Origin: Clostridiales bacterium UBA4039
Lineage (GTDB): Bacteria > Bacillota > Clostridia > Lachnospirales > Vallitaleaceae
NCBI GenBank assembly: GCA_002382805.1
Contig: DGAD01000029.1
Span: forward strand, 1-39,980
Length of the DNA: 39,980 nucleotides
Direction of reading: 5' to 3'
Below are positions 1-8,043 of the stretch, piece after piece. The notes beneath the pieces are model-generated. The model was not told the origin of the DNA and did not search any database. It saw only the letters and a program-made list of their open reading frames with translations. The translations under genes were made by a program, and so were the position numbers. How positions within the stretch are numbered: position 1 is the stretch's first letter; each line of letters begins with the position of its first letter.

Positions 1-170
1 TGAATAAGTATCAAAAAGAATATAATGAGTTTCGGAAAGATCAAGATGAAAAAACTGATTAATAATAGGCCAAGTATCTTTTGGAATAATAAATGGATCA
101 GGATAGGCATTAAGAAACCGTGATGCAAAAGCATCTTGATAATCCGAATGAGAAACAAAAACAGGAAACA
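1..170 (-). CDS. Truncated 5' end of an unidentified gene, possibly a transposase
   Basis: Reading the minus strand from 170, an ATG opens a frame of 56 codons that stays open to the window edge. A GGAGGTG ribosome site lies just upstream (minus strand, about 177-183). The visible protein begins MFPVFVSHSDYQDAFASRFL and continues with a Pro- and Trp-containing segment (NAYPDPFIIPKDTWPIINQF). I have a weak memory of similar N-termini on DDE transposases of clostridial insertion sequences, but only the first 56 residues are visible and no catalytic residue can be checked. It is divergent from the next gene. Reality of the coding start is fairly good; identity is a guess. Confidence 0.5.
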
Positions 171-357
171 TAAAAACACCTCCGGGCAATCGAAAATAAA
201 AGTTACATTCAATTGCCTTCGGCGAAAATTTTTGGAGATTTGTCAAGGGTTTTGGCAAAAAAAGTGGAGGTTTTTATAAAAATAAGAATTGAAAGCATTG
301 ATTTTTCAGGCTTTGTAATTCCGAGAGACTATTGATATAATTTAGGAGGAAGTGATT

Positions 358-1674
358 ATGGGAACTTCGCATTCAGTTACATTAGATTGGGAAAAATGTA
401 TTGGATGTACTGACTGTATTAAACGATGTCCGACCGAAGCAATACGTGTTCACAATTCAAAAGCAGAGATAACAGATGCTCGTTGTATTGACTGCGGAAT
501 GTGTATTCGTGTCTGTAAAAGTCATGCCAAAAAAGCCATGACAGATTCTTTTGAAAAAATCTATGACTATAAGTACAAAGTTGCCATACCTGCACCAACG
601 CTTTATACACAATTTAAAAAAATTAGAGACCCGAATGTGATTTTAACCGCCTTAAAAAAATTAGGTTTTGACGAAGTGTATGAAGTGGCACGAGCAGCTG
701 AGATCGTCACTGAATATAGCCGCCATATCATGGAGCAGGAAAAAGTTGTATCTCCAATTATATCAAGTGCTTGTCCGGCAATTGTCAAGCTCGTTGAGAT
801 GCGCTTTCCTTCGTTGATTCCTAATGTATTGCCGGTCATTTCTCCTAAAGAAGCCAGTGCCAGATACGCTCGTCGGCATTTGATTCAAAAGGGCATTCCT
901 GCTGAAGATATTGGAATTTTCTTTATCAGCCCATGCGCGGCTAAAGTAACGGACTCAAGATATCCGGATACCTTTGATCATTCTGAAGTCGATGGAATCA
1001 TATCGATTAAGGATGTGTATAAATTAATGCTTCCAATCATAAAAAACATGCAACCTGATGAAGTAGAAATACTTCAAACCTCAACTAGTCGAGGAATAGG
1101 GTGGGCAGCAACTGGCGGTGAAGGTCTTGCGTCTCAGGTGTATAACCATGTTGCTGTTGATGGTATTGAAAATGTTATAGAGATTCTTGAACGTGTTGAA
1201 AACAACAAGCTGGATGTTGAATTTGTTGAGTGCCTTGCTTGTACCAATGGATGCCTGGGTGGTCCGCTAACTGTTGAAAATTCATTTGTTGCTACTAATC
1301 GTATGGCAAAGGTCAAAAAATATATTAATTCGCTGGGAAAAACACGTGACCTAGATATGTATCGCGACAATATTGAACTTGATTGGCAATATTCATTAAC
1401 CAACAAGCAAGTATTAAAACTTGATGATGATATGGTTGTTGCCTTGGATAAGATGGAACGCCTGGAGAAAATATTTAAGACATTGCCACAGATCGATTGC
1501 GGCTCATGCGGTGCGCCAACATGTCATGCTTTGGCTGAAGATATTGTTCAAGGCAATGCAAATATTGAAGATTGCATTTTCATGTTAAGGGAAAAAGTTC
1601 GTGATGTCGCACAAAATATGGTGAGCCTTGCTGGAAAGATGCCACCATCCATTCGACATATAGATAAACAATAA
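358..1674 (+). CDS. [FeFe]-hydrogenase-like iron-sulfur protein, probable redox sensor
   Basis: A 438-residue protein. Two ferredoxin-type [4Fe-4S] motifs come first (Cys14/17/20/24 and Cys43/46/49/53), then a hydrogenase large-subunit C-terminal domain (about 70-350), then a four-Cys Fe-S domain (Cys381/384/389/406). The four H-cluster Cys ligands appear as Cys139 (SSACPAI), Cys193 (SPCAAK), Cys295 and Cys299 (ECLACTNGC). The Cys that relays protons in catalytic hydrogenases (first Cys of TSCCP) is Ala138. That pattern is known from sensory or uncharacterised hydrogenase groups, so I infer a sensor, not a bulk hydrogenase. ATG 358 is preferred over GTG 352 because the AGGAGG at 344-349 is then 8 bases away. 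It heads a three-gene unit with a DRTGG protein and an ATPase. Confidence 0.85.
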   Translation: MGTSHSVTLDWEKCIGCTDCIKRCPTEAIRVHNSKAEITDARCIDCGMCIRVCKSHAKKAMTDSFEKIYDYKYKVAIPAPTLYTQFKKIRDPNVILTALKKLGFDEVYEVARAAEIVTEYSRHIMEQEKVVSPIISSACPAIVKLVEMRFPSLIPNVLPVISPKEASARYARRHLIQKGIPAEDIGIFFISPCAAKVTDSRYPDTFDHSEVDGIISIKDVYKLMLPIIKNMQPDEVEILQTSTSRGIGWAATGGEGLASQVYNHVAVDGIENVIEILERVENNKLDVEFVECLACTNGCLGGPLTVENSFVATNRMAKVKKYINSLGKTRDLDMYRDNIELDWQYSLTNKQVLKLDDDMVVALDKMERLEKIFKTLPQIDCGSCGAPTCHALAEDIVQGNANIEDCIFMLREKVRDVAQNMVSLAGKMPPSIRHIDKQ

Positions 1675-1689
1675 AATAGGAGGTCCATC

Positions 1690-2022
1690 ATGCAAATAAA
1701 AGATATTATATTCCCACTCAATTTAAAAGTCGTTACAGGAGAGAATGCACTCGACAAAACCATTGAAACAGGTTATATTGGTGACTTGCTCAGTGTTGTC
1801 ATGGGCAAAGCGCCAGAAGGATGTGTCTGGGTTACTGTTCAAAGCCATATTAACATCGTTGCAGTTGCAACATTGGCAGATATTGGTTGTATCATTGTAT
1901 CTGAAGGTTTCGTCATTGATGATGAAGCCATTCAAAAAGCCGTTGAAGAAAATGTTGTTCTCTTATCATCCGAAGAGTCTTCCTATGCGATTGCAAAAAA
2001 ACTTGGACAATTGGGCATATAA
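1690..2022 (+). CDS. DRTGG-domain protein
   Basis: A 110-residue soluble protein resembling the DRTGG domain family, small ligand-binding modules of unknown chemistry often found beside CBS domains or hydrogenase-like proteins in Clostridia. No transmembrane segment and no Cys-rich motif are visible. The start has a strong TAGGAGG site 7 bases upstream. It lies 15 bases after the hydrogenase-like gene and 2 bases before the ATPase gene, so the three are probably co-transcribed and work together, perhaps passing a redox signal. The family call rests on overall resemblance and context; the function is not known. Confidence 0.7.
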   Translation: MQIKDIIFPLNLKVVTGENALDKTIETGYIGDLLSVVMGKAPEGCVWVTVQSHINIVAVATLADIGCIIVSEGFVIDDEAIQKAVEENVVLLSSEESSYAIAKKLGQLGI

Positions 2023-2024
2023 AT

Positions 2025-2573
2025 ATGAAAGAACTTTCATATCATATTTTAGATATTGCCAACAACAGCATACGAGCAAATGCAACAAACATTACCATTA
2101 ATGTCAGCGAAGACTTAGAAAAGGATACCTTAGAATTAACTATTATTGACAATGGAAAGGGGATACCACCCCAGATTTTAAAAGAAATCAAAAATCCATT
2201 CGTTACCAGTCGAACGACAAGAAAGGTTGGTCTTGGCATCCCTTTACTAAATGATACGTGTCAAAATTGTAATGGAAGCCTAACGATTGATAGTGAACCC
2301 GGAAAAGGAACTTGCCTTAAGGCAACAATGGAGCTATCACATATTGATCGACCACCTATGGGAAATCTTGTTTCAACAATTTTAACACTACTTATTTCCC
2401 ATGAGACGATACAGATTCAGTTTTCATACACTGTTGACAATCAGTCCTTTTCATTAAGTACTCAAATGCTAAAAGATATTTTGGGAGATATCCCATTAAG
2501 TACACCTGAAATTTCGCAATGGATACGAGAGTATCTTTCTGAGAACATTTCTGCTTTACATAATAGTGAATGA
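2025..2573 (+). CDS. HATPase_c-type ATP-binding protein (stand-alone kinase-like ATPase)
   Basis: A 182-residue GHKL-fold ATPase without a dimerisation/phospho-acceptor His domain or a membrane segment. Visible boxes: an N-box-like DIANNSIRANA (about 10-20), G1 DNGKGI (about 42-47), an F-box-like FVTSRTTRK and G2 GLGIPLL (about 68-75). The last 70 residues are an extra C-terminal tail without a recognised domain. Such proteins act as anti-sigma-type kinases or as the kinase half of split two-component systems. The placement after a hydrogenase-like sensor and a DRTGG protein suggests a redox-signalling partner (inference). A hairpin terminator follows directly. Confidence 0.8.
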   Translation: MKELSYHILDIANNSIRANATNITINVSEDLEKDTLELTIIDNGKGIPPQILKEIKNPFVTSRTTRKVGLGIPLLNDTCQNCNGSLTIDSEPGKGTCLKATMELSHIDRPPMGNLVSTILTLLISHETIQIQFSYTVDNQSFSLSTQMLKDILGDIPLSTPEISQWIREYLSENISALHNSE

Positions 2574-2583
2574 ATTAACAAAG

Positions 2584-2631
2584 AAGAGTAAAAAACAGGA
2601 TATTCCAAAGTTTTTTTACTCTTTTATTTGA
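2584..2631 (+). terminator. Intrinsic terminator after the hydrogenase-like unit
   Basis: A 12-bp stem pairs AAGAGTAAAAAA (2584-2595) with TTTTTTACTCTT (2612-2623) across a 16-base loop, followed by a short T-rich stretch. It lies 11 bases after the ATPase stop codon. The stem is AT-rich, so termination may be partial. Confidence 0.6.
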
Positions 2632-2694
2632 CGTGAATATTGTATACAATGTGCAAATAGCGGAAAACCTTGATTTTTATTGCTTCTTAGGTAA

Positions 2695-2723
2695 TTGACA
2701 GTTTATTAACACACCTTGTAAAT
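2695..2723 (+). promoter_or_regulatory. Candidate rnf promoter
   Basis: A perfect -35 TTGACA (2695-2700) is followed after 17 bases by GTAAAT (2718-2723), a poor -10 match. A downstream TATGAT (2748-2753) lacks a -35 at normal spacing. A weak -10 behind a perfect -35 may fit an activated or repressed promoter. An inverted repeat covers the spacer and -10 (see 2702-2726). Confidence 0.4.
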
Positions 2724-2726
2724 AAA
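2702..2726. promoter_or_regulatory. Inverted repeat over the rnf promoter, candidate operator
   Basis: Arms TTTATTAACA (2702-2711) and TGTAAATAAA (2717-2726) match in 9 of 10 positions, with a 5-base centre. The repeat sits between the -35 and -10 of the candidate rnf promoter, a usual place for a repressor to bind. It only partly resembles the Rex redox-repressor consensus (TTGTTAA-N4-TTAACAA), so no regulator is assigned. Confidence 0.4.
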
Positions 2727-2785
2727 GGAAAAATGTTTTATTATAAGTATGATAAATTTGAAAAAAATTAGACAGGGGGTCTAGA

Positions 2786-4126
2786 ATGTCCAGTTTAACA
2801 TTTAAAAAAGGGATTCACCCAAAACACGCTAAAAATTTCACGAAAGACAAGGCAATCGAATATGTTCTTCCAGAAGGTGACGTAACGATTATGCTGCAAC
2901 AGCATATTGGTGCGCCATGTTCTGCACTAGTAAAAGTCGGTGATGAAGTACTTGTCGGCCAAAAGATTGGTGATTCGGAAAGTTTTGTTAGCGCTCCGGT
3001 ACACAGTACTGTATCTGGAAAAGTAAAAAAAATTATGGATGTATTACATCCAAACGGCTCAAAAAGCAGTGGAATCATCATTGAAAATGACGGATTGTAC
3101 ACTGAAGTCGACATGACACCAAAAGATCCATATACCATGAGTAAGGATGACATCTTGGCAACAATACGCGAAGCTGGTATTGTAGGAATGGGAGGTGCAG
3201 GATTCCCAACATTTATAAAATTAAATCCACCAAAAGATAAGGTGATTGACTATATTATTGTCAATGGTGCTGAATGTGAACCTTATTTAACATCAGACCA
3301 TCGTGTTATGCTTGAAGAAGCCGATCGTGTCATTATGGGGTTGTCGGTTATCTTGACCTTATACCCTGAGGCAAAGGGAATTATCGGTATCGAAGATAAC
3401 AAACCGGATGCTATTGAAGCAATGAAAAAAGCACTAGCTGCATTTCAAAAAGAATCGAAATTAGAGATTGCTAAAAACATGGAAGTTGCAACTTTGGCAA
3501 CAAAATATCCTCAAGGAGCTGAAAAGCAATTAATTTACTCCGTAACTAAACGCGAAGTTCCTGCTGGTAAGCTTCCCGCCGATGCTGGATGCATCGTACA
3601 AAATATTGATACTGTAGTTGCCATTCATCGTGCCTTCTTTAGAGGTCGACCTTTAATGCGACGCATTGTAACACTTTCTGGCGAAAATGTAAAAAATCCT
3701 GGAAACTATAAAGTTAAAATAGGTACTAGCTATCGTCAACTCATTGAATATGCAGGCGGTGATCTTGAACACACAAAAAAAATCATCTCAGGTGGTCCGA
3801 TGATGGGAATCGCAATCTTTGATATTGATATCCCAATTATAAAAACATCCTCATCCATCTTATTGTTATCGGATCAAGAAATGTATTCAGGCGAGGAAAG
3901 TCCATGTATCCGTTGCGGAAAATGTGTTGATGCATGTCCAATGAACCTGTTGCCACTGGATTTAGATCGATTTGCTCGTAACAACGCCAATGAAGCTTTT
4001 GAAACATATAAAGGTATGAACTGTATTGAGTGTGGTTCATGTTCATTTGTATGTCCTTCAAAGCGTCATATTGTGCAATCCATTCGAACGACACGACGCA
4101 CAATCATGGCTGAGCGTAGAAAGTAG
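2786..4126 (+). CDS. rnfC: Rnf complex subunit C (ferredoxin:NAD+ oxidoreductase)
   Basis: A 446-residue peripheral subunit of the Rnf complex, which carries electrons between reduced ferredoxin and NAD+ and couples this to ion export. The N-terminal part is a barrel-sandwich domain (about 20-110). The flavin/NADH-binding domain with GMGGAGFPTFIK (about 133-144) and the NGAECEPYLTSDH motif follow. Two [4Fe-4S] motifs are near the C-terminus: CIRCGKCVDACP and CIECGSCSFVCPSK. Length is normal for bacterial RnfC. ATG 2786 follows an AGGGGG site. It is the first gene of rnfCDGEAB, the order seen in Clostridia. Confidence 0.97.
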   Translation: MSSLTFKKGIHPKHAKNFTKDKAIEYVLPEGDVTIMLQQHIGAPCSALVKVGDEVLVGQKIGDSESFVSAPVHSTVSGKVKKIMDVLHPNGSKSSGIIIENDGLYTEVDMTPKDPYTMSKDDILATIREAGIVGMGGAGFPTFIKLNPPKDKVIDYIIVNGAECEPYLTSDHRVMLEEADRVIMGLSVILTLYPEAKGIIGIEDNKPDAIEAMKKALAAFQKESKLEIAKNMEVATLATKYPQGAEKQLIYSVTKREVPAGKLPADAGCIVQNIDTVVAIHRAFFRGRPLMRRIVTLSGENVKNPGNYKVKIGTSYRQLIEYAGGDLEHTKKIISGGPMMGIAIFDIDIPIIKTSSSILLLSDQEMYSGEESPCIRCGKCVDACPMNLLPLDLDRFARNNANEAFETYKGMNCIECGSCSFVCPSKRHIVQSIRTTRRTIMAERRK

Positions 4127-4139
4127 AAGGAGGATTATC

Positions 4140-5099
4140 ATGTCAGAACTTACAATTGTTTCATCATCTCCCCATGTGCGCTCAAACGATACAACAAGCC
4201 ACATAATGCGAGATGTTATTATTGCCTTAATTCCAGCAACACTTGTTGGATTTTATGTCTTTGGAGTGGCGGCTGTTTTTACAGTGCTCATCTCAACTGT
4301 ATCAGCGGTATTTTTTGAATATCTATATCAAAAGCTTATGCATGAACCTGTTCGCATCAATGACGGTTCAGCGGCAGTTACAGGATTGTTATTAGGGTTA
4401 AACCTTCCAGCAGCCTTGCCGAATATGCCTTACATGCTAGCAATTGTTGTCCCAATTATCGGAAGTTTATTTGCCATTATTGTCGTAAAACAATTATTTG
4501 GAGGCATCGGAAATAACTTCATGAATCCAGCACTTGCAGCTCGGGCATTTTTAATTATTTCTTTTGCAGAGCATATGACAACCTGGCCAGAAGTTGATAC
4601 AGTAGCATCCGCTACAATTCTTGGTTCTTTAAAAGAAGGTGGAGTTGTTGATCAAAGCGTATTTGAAGCTTTCATTGGGACTGTGTCCGGAAGTATTGGT
4701 GAAGTATCAGCACTTGCCATTTTAATCGGGGGGCTATACTTAATCGCTCGAAAAGTCATCAGCTATAGAATTCCGGTTTTCTACATAGGTACTGTTGGAA
4801 TCTTCGTTCTTTTATATAGCATATTCAACGGCGGTCTCGACTTAAGTTTAGTCGGTTATCATTTATTCGGTGGTGGGTTGATGCTTGGGGCATTTTTTAT
4901 GGCAACAGACTATACAACTTCTCCCATGACAAGTATCGGTCAAATTATTTTTGCCGTAGGATGTGGAATTATAACCGCATTGATTCGATTATTCGGAGCA
5001 TATCCAGAAGGTGTCTCTTTTGCAATTATAATTATGAACCTTGCTGTTCCACTCATAGATCGTTATACGATACCACGAGCTTTTGGGGAGGAGAAGTAA
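4140..5099 (+). CDS. rnfD: Rnf complex subunit D (flavinylated membrane subunit)
   Basis: A 319-residue integral membrane subunit of Rnf/Nqr type with about nine hydrophobic segments. The covalent FMN site is the Thr of SAT in the sequence DTVASATILG, Thr159. Typical RnfD motifs include NDGSAAVTGLLLGLNLP (about 74-90) and NFMNPALAARAF (about 126-137). The start at ATG 4140 is supported by AAGGAGG 8 bases upstream; an in-frame start further upstream would run inside rnfC. It lies 13 bases after rnfC. Confidence 0.96.
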   Translation: MSELTIVSSSPHVRSNDTTSHIMRDVIIALIPATLVGFYVFGVAAVFTVLISTVSAVFFEYLYQKLMHEPVRINDGSAAVTGLLLGLNLPAALPNMPYMLAIVVPIIGSLFAIIVVKQLFGGIGNNFMNPALAARAFLIISFAEHMTTWPEVDTVASATILGSLKEGGVVDQSVFEAFIGTVSGSIGEVSALAILIGGLYLIARKVISYRIPVFYIGTVGIFVLLYSIFNGGLDLSLVGYHLFGGGLMLGAFFMATDYTTSPMTSIGQIIFAVGCGIITALIRLFGAYPEGVSFAIIIMNLAVPLIDRYTIPRAFGEEK

Positions 5100-5100
5100 A

Positions 5101-5673
5101 ATGAAAAAAGATTCGATATTAAAAAATGCACTCATTTTATGTGGAATTACATTGATTGCCGGATTACTTTTAGGTCTTACCTATAATTTTACATTAGACG
5201 CTATTGCAGAACAAACACGTATCAAAACAGAAAACGCATTGGCTGCAGTTATGGAGAACGCTTCTTTTGAAGAAAAAGATATCCAAGGCGATGTGAAGTT
5301 TATTACCAAAGTATATGAAGCTACGGATAAAGATACGAGTGATGTTAAAGGGTATGCTTTTCAACTAGCAACGACAGAAGGTTATGATGGAACGATTAAC
5401 ATGATGGTAGGAATCAATGCCGATGGAACACTTAATGGTATTGATATTATCAGTCATACAGAGACACCGGGCCTCGGAGCAAAAGCTGATGATGCCCCCT
5501 TTAAAAATCAATTTGTTCAAAAAGCAGCGTCCTTGTTAACCCTTGTAAAAGGGAATAGCGACGGTCAAAACATTGATGCTATAGGTGGCGCAACGATTAC
5601 GTCCTCAGCAGTAACTGCCGCTGTGAACGAAGCAATTATCTATTATAATGACATCATTAAGGAGGGGAACTAA
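5101..5673 (+). CDS. rnfG: Rnf complex subunit G (covalent FMN protein)
   Basis: A 190-residue protein with one N-terminal membrane helix (about 9-29) and an extracytoplasmic FMN-binding domain. The flavinylation motif DAIGGAT places covalent FMN on Thr165 (family rule: Asp-x-x-Ser/Gly-Gly-Ala-Thr, modified by ApbE). ATG 5101 is chosen because GGGGAGGAG lies at 5085-5093 and the protein then begins MKKD before the helix. The stop codon overlaps the rnfE start (TAATG), which suggests translational coupling. ApbE itself is not in the window. Confidence 0.95.
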   Translation: MKKDSILKNALILCGITLIAGLLLGLTYNFTLDAIAEQTRIKTENALAAVMENASFEEKDIQGDVKFITKVYEATDKDTSDVKGYAFQLATTEGYDGTINMMVGINADGTLNGIDIISHTETPGLGAKADDAPFKNQFVQKAASLLTLVKGNSDGQNIDAIGGATITSSAVTAAVNEAIIYYNDIIKEGN

Positions 5674-6278
5674 TGGCAAAACTAATGAAATTGATTAAAA
5701 ATGGACTTTTTGATGAAAACCCTGTTTTAGTTCAAGTCCTTGGAATGTGTCCGACACTCGCAGTAACATCAAGTGCGACAAATGGTTTAGGTATGGGACT
5801 TGCAACAACCAGTGTTCTTTTTGGTTCAAACCTTGTTATCTCATTACTACGAAAAATCATCCCTGCAAAAGTACGTATCCCAGCATTCATTGTAATTATC
5901 GCAACGTTTGTTACGATTGTTGATTTATTATTACAAGGGTATATACCAGCACTTTATGACTCTCTTGGACTTTTTATTCCACTGATTGTGGTAAACTGTA
6001 TTGTACTTGGTCGTGCAGAAGCATTTGCATCCAAAAATGGTCCTTTACATGCTATCTTTGACGGTGTTGGTATGGGACTTGGCTTTACGTTAGCTTTGAC
6101 TATCCTTGGTGCAATTCGTGAAATCATTGGTGCAGGAAGTATTTTTGGTTTTCAATTATTAAAATTGTCATGGTATCAACCCGTAACAATTTTTATATTA
6201 GCTCCAGGTGCATTCCTTGTTTTAGGGTTCATGTTTGCTGCATTTAATAAGATCAAAGCATCAGGTACGAAAGGGTAG
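5673..6278 (+). CDS. rnfE: Rnf complex subunit E
   Basis: A 201-residue polytopic membrane protein of the RnfA/RnfE/NqrD/NqrE family with about six helices. The family Cys near the N-terminal half-helix is in [14 protein letters not shown] (Cys26), and the second is in [15 protein letters not shown] (about Cys108). In structures of the Rnf and Nqr complexes, RnfA and RnfE together hold a [2Fe-2S] cluster within the membrane with such Cys residues. Start overlaps the rnfG stop by one base; GGAGGGG precedes it. Confidence 0.95.
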   Translation: MAKLMKLIKNGLFDENPVLVQVLGMCPTLAVTSSATNGLGMGLATTSVLFGSNLVISLLRKIIPAKVRIPAFIVIIATFVTIVDLLLQGYIPALYDSLGLFIPLIVVNCIVLGRAEAFASKNGPLHAIFDGVGMGLGFTLALTILGAIREIIGAGSIFGFQLLKLSWYQPVTIFILAPGAFLVLGFMFAAFNKIKASGTKG

Positions 6279-6287
6279 GAGGCGCAT

Positions 6288-6881
6288 ATGGAATTTGTAT
6301 TATTGTTTATAAGTGCAGTTTTAGTTAATAACGTCGTATTATCGAGATTCTTAGGTATATGTCCTTTCTTAGGTGTTTCAAAAAAAATCGAAACATCTAT
6401 AGGTATGGGCATGGCCGTAACATTTGTTATGACCTTAGCATCTTTGATTTCACATATTGTATTTTATGCAATTTTAAAACCTTTAGAAATCGAATATTTG
6501 TATACTATTGCATTTATTCTAGTTATCGCTTCACTAGTTCAATTGGTTGAGATGGTTATCCAAAAAACAAGCCCATCTTTGTATCAAGCATTAGGTGTGT
6601 TTTTACCACTAATTACAACAAACTGTGCAGTACTTGGTGTTGCTGTAATTAATATGCAAAAAAGTATTCAAACAAACGGTGATTTCGGTTTAATTCATTC
6701 TGTAATTAACGGACTAGGCACAGCTGTTGGTTTTACTCTTGCAATTGTTTTGTTAGCAGGTATTCGTGAGCGTATCGAATATAATCCAATACCAAAACAT
6801 TTTAAGGGATATCCAATTGTTTTAATTACAGCTGGATTGATGGCAATTGCATTTTTAGGTTTTTCCGGAATGATTAAATAG
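6288..6881 (+). CDS. rnfA: Rnf complex subunit A
   Basis: A 197-residue membrane protein paralogous to RnfE, with about six helices. Diagnostic motifs are NNVVLSRFLGICPFLGVSKK (14-33, Cys25 in the half-helix) and LITTNCAVLGVAV (about 106-118). It forms the membrane iron-sulfur core with RnfE. An AGGAGG site lies 9 bases after the rnfE stop. Length is normal for the family. Confidence 0.96.
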   Translation: MEFVLLFISAVLVNNVVLSRFLGICPFLGVSKKIETSIGMGMAVTFVMTLASLISHIVFYAILKPLEIEYLYTIAFILVIASLVQLVEMVIQKTSPSLYQALGVFLPLITTNCAVLGVAVINMQKSIQTNGDFGLIHSVINGLGTAVGFTLAIVLLAGIRERIEYNPIPKHFKGYPIVLITAGLMAIAFLGFSGMIK

Positions 6882-6899
6882 AGAAAGTAGAGGTAGACG

Positions 6900-7697
6900 A
6901 TGGATATATCAAGTATTATTTTTTCTGCTGCAAGCATCGGTGGCTTAGGTCTTGCCTTTGGTCTTGGCTTAGGTTATGCAGCAAAAAAATTCGAAGTTAA
7001 AGTTGACCCACTCATTCCTGTTGTGAGAGATGCATTACCAGGAGCAAACTGCGGGGCATGTGGATTTGCAGGATGCGACGCATTTGCAAAAGGTATTGTT
7101 GAAGGACAGGCTCCGATTAACGGTTGTCCTGTAGGTGGTAGTGACACAGCGGCGGCACTTGGAAAGATTATGGGTGTTGAAGCCAAAGAAACAGCACGCC
7201 AAGTAGCCTATGTTAAATGTAACGGTACCTGTGAACAGGCCAAAGAAAAATATATTTATGCCGGTGTGACGGATTGTAAAAATGCTGCTTTTTTACAAGG
7301 TGGTGGATCAAAGGGCTGTGAATATGGATGTTTAGGATTAGGAAGTTGTGTTGCTGCATGCGAGTTTAACGCAATTGATATAATTGACGGTGTTGCTGTC
7401 ATTAACGACAACTGTGTTGCCTGTGGAAAATGTGTTGATGCATGTCCAAAAGCAATTATTGAAATGGTCCCTAATGATTCAAAAATTCGTGTCGCATGTA
7501 ATTCCGCAGATAAAGGAAAAGATGTTAAATCTAACTGCGCAGTCGGATGTATCGCATGCAGACTTTGCGTAAAAGCATGTGAATTTGACGCCATTCATGT
7601 AACGGATAATCTTGCAAAAATCGATTATGAAAAGTGTACCCAATGTGGTGCATGTGTTGAAAAATGTCCGACAAATGCGATTTCACATTTATCATAA
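6900..7697 (+). CDS. rnfB: Rnf complex subunit B (polyferredoxin)
   Basis: A 265-residue subunit that accepts electrons from ferredoxin. An N-terminal membrane anchor (about 5-27) is followed by the four-Cys Fe-S domain GANCGACGFAGCDAF...GCP (about 49-77). The rest carries several ferredoxin-type motifs, including CVACGKCVDACP, CIACRLCVKACE and CTQCGACVEKCP, plus the extra-Cys segment CEYGCLGLGSCVAACE. Last gene of the rnf operon, as usual in Clostridia. No clear terminator follows; the next gene has its own promoter. Confidence 0.96.
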   Translation: MDISSIIFSAASIGGLGLAFGLGLGYAAKKFEVKVDPLIPVVRDALPGANCGACGFAGCDAFAKGIVEGQAPINGCPVGGSDTAAALGKIMGVEAKETARQVAYVKCNGTCEQAKEKYIYAGVTDCKNAAFLQGGGSKGCEYGCLGLGSCVAACEFNAIDIIDGVAVINDNCVACGKCVDACPKAIIEMVPNDSKIRVACNSADKGKDVKSNCAVGCIACRLCVKACEFDAIHVTDNLAKIDYEKCTQCGACVEKCPTNAISHLS

Positions 7698-7715
7698 GTT
7701 CTTTAAGTTCCTTTA

Positions 7716-7744
7716 TTGATTAACATTAATGATTATGTTAGAAT
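7716..7744 (+). promoter_or_regulatory. Promoter of the maf-mre-pbp2 block
   Basis: A -35 TTGATT (7716-7721), a 17-base spacer and a -10 TAGAAT (7739-7744) lie 33 bases before the DUF4321 start. The hexamers differ from consensus in two and one positions. It is the only sigma-A-like match between rnfB and this block. Confidence 0.6.
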
Positions 7745-7776
7745 AAGATAACATTAAAGGAAGGGAAGGAAAGACA

Positions 7777-8043
7777 GTGGCATATAACTCGCGTAACGGC
7801 AAAAACGGTTGGACTTTATTTTTATTACTTTTAGCAGGTATTGTCATCGGAGGATTAATCGGTGAATTAGCATCAGGCGCTCCTTTTTTAAAATGGTTAA
7901 ATTTAGGATATACTTTTGGCTTAAAAGATGCTATTGCACTTGATTTAAAAATTGTTTCAATTCTATTCAAAATCACCTTTGACATCACCGTTGCCAGTAT
8001 CGTAGGGATAGCAATTGCTATTTTCACGTATAGTCGATTATGA
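7777..8043 (+). CDS. DUF4321 small membrane protein
   Basis: An 88-residue protein with two hydrophobic helices (about 13-31 and 60-85) matching the DUF4321 family found beside maf in Clostridia. Its function is unknown; position at the head of a maf-radC-mre-min cluster suggests a role at the cell envelope. The start is GTG 7777, with the purine-rich GGAAGGGAAGGA upstream and no competing ATG. The last four bases overlap the maf start (ATGA), so the two are probably translationally coupled. Confidence 0.8.
   Translation: MAYNSRNGKNGWTLFLLLLAGIVIGGLIGELASGAPFLKWLNLGYTFGLKDAIALDLKIVSILFKITFDITVASIVGIAIAIFTYSRL

Noticed and set aside
336..341. TATAAT with TTGTAA at 17 bases, just before the hydrogenase-like gene
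   Set aside because: The start of transcription would fall at or within the AGGAGG site, leaving no room for a normal leader; probably chance in AT-rich DNA.
2702..2726. Rex-type redox operator before rnfC
   Set aside because: The arms share only part of the TTGTTAA-N4-TTAACAA pattern and the spacing differs, so only an unassigned inverted repeat is reported.
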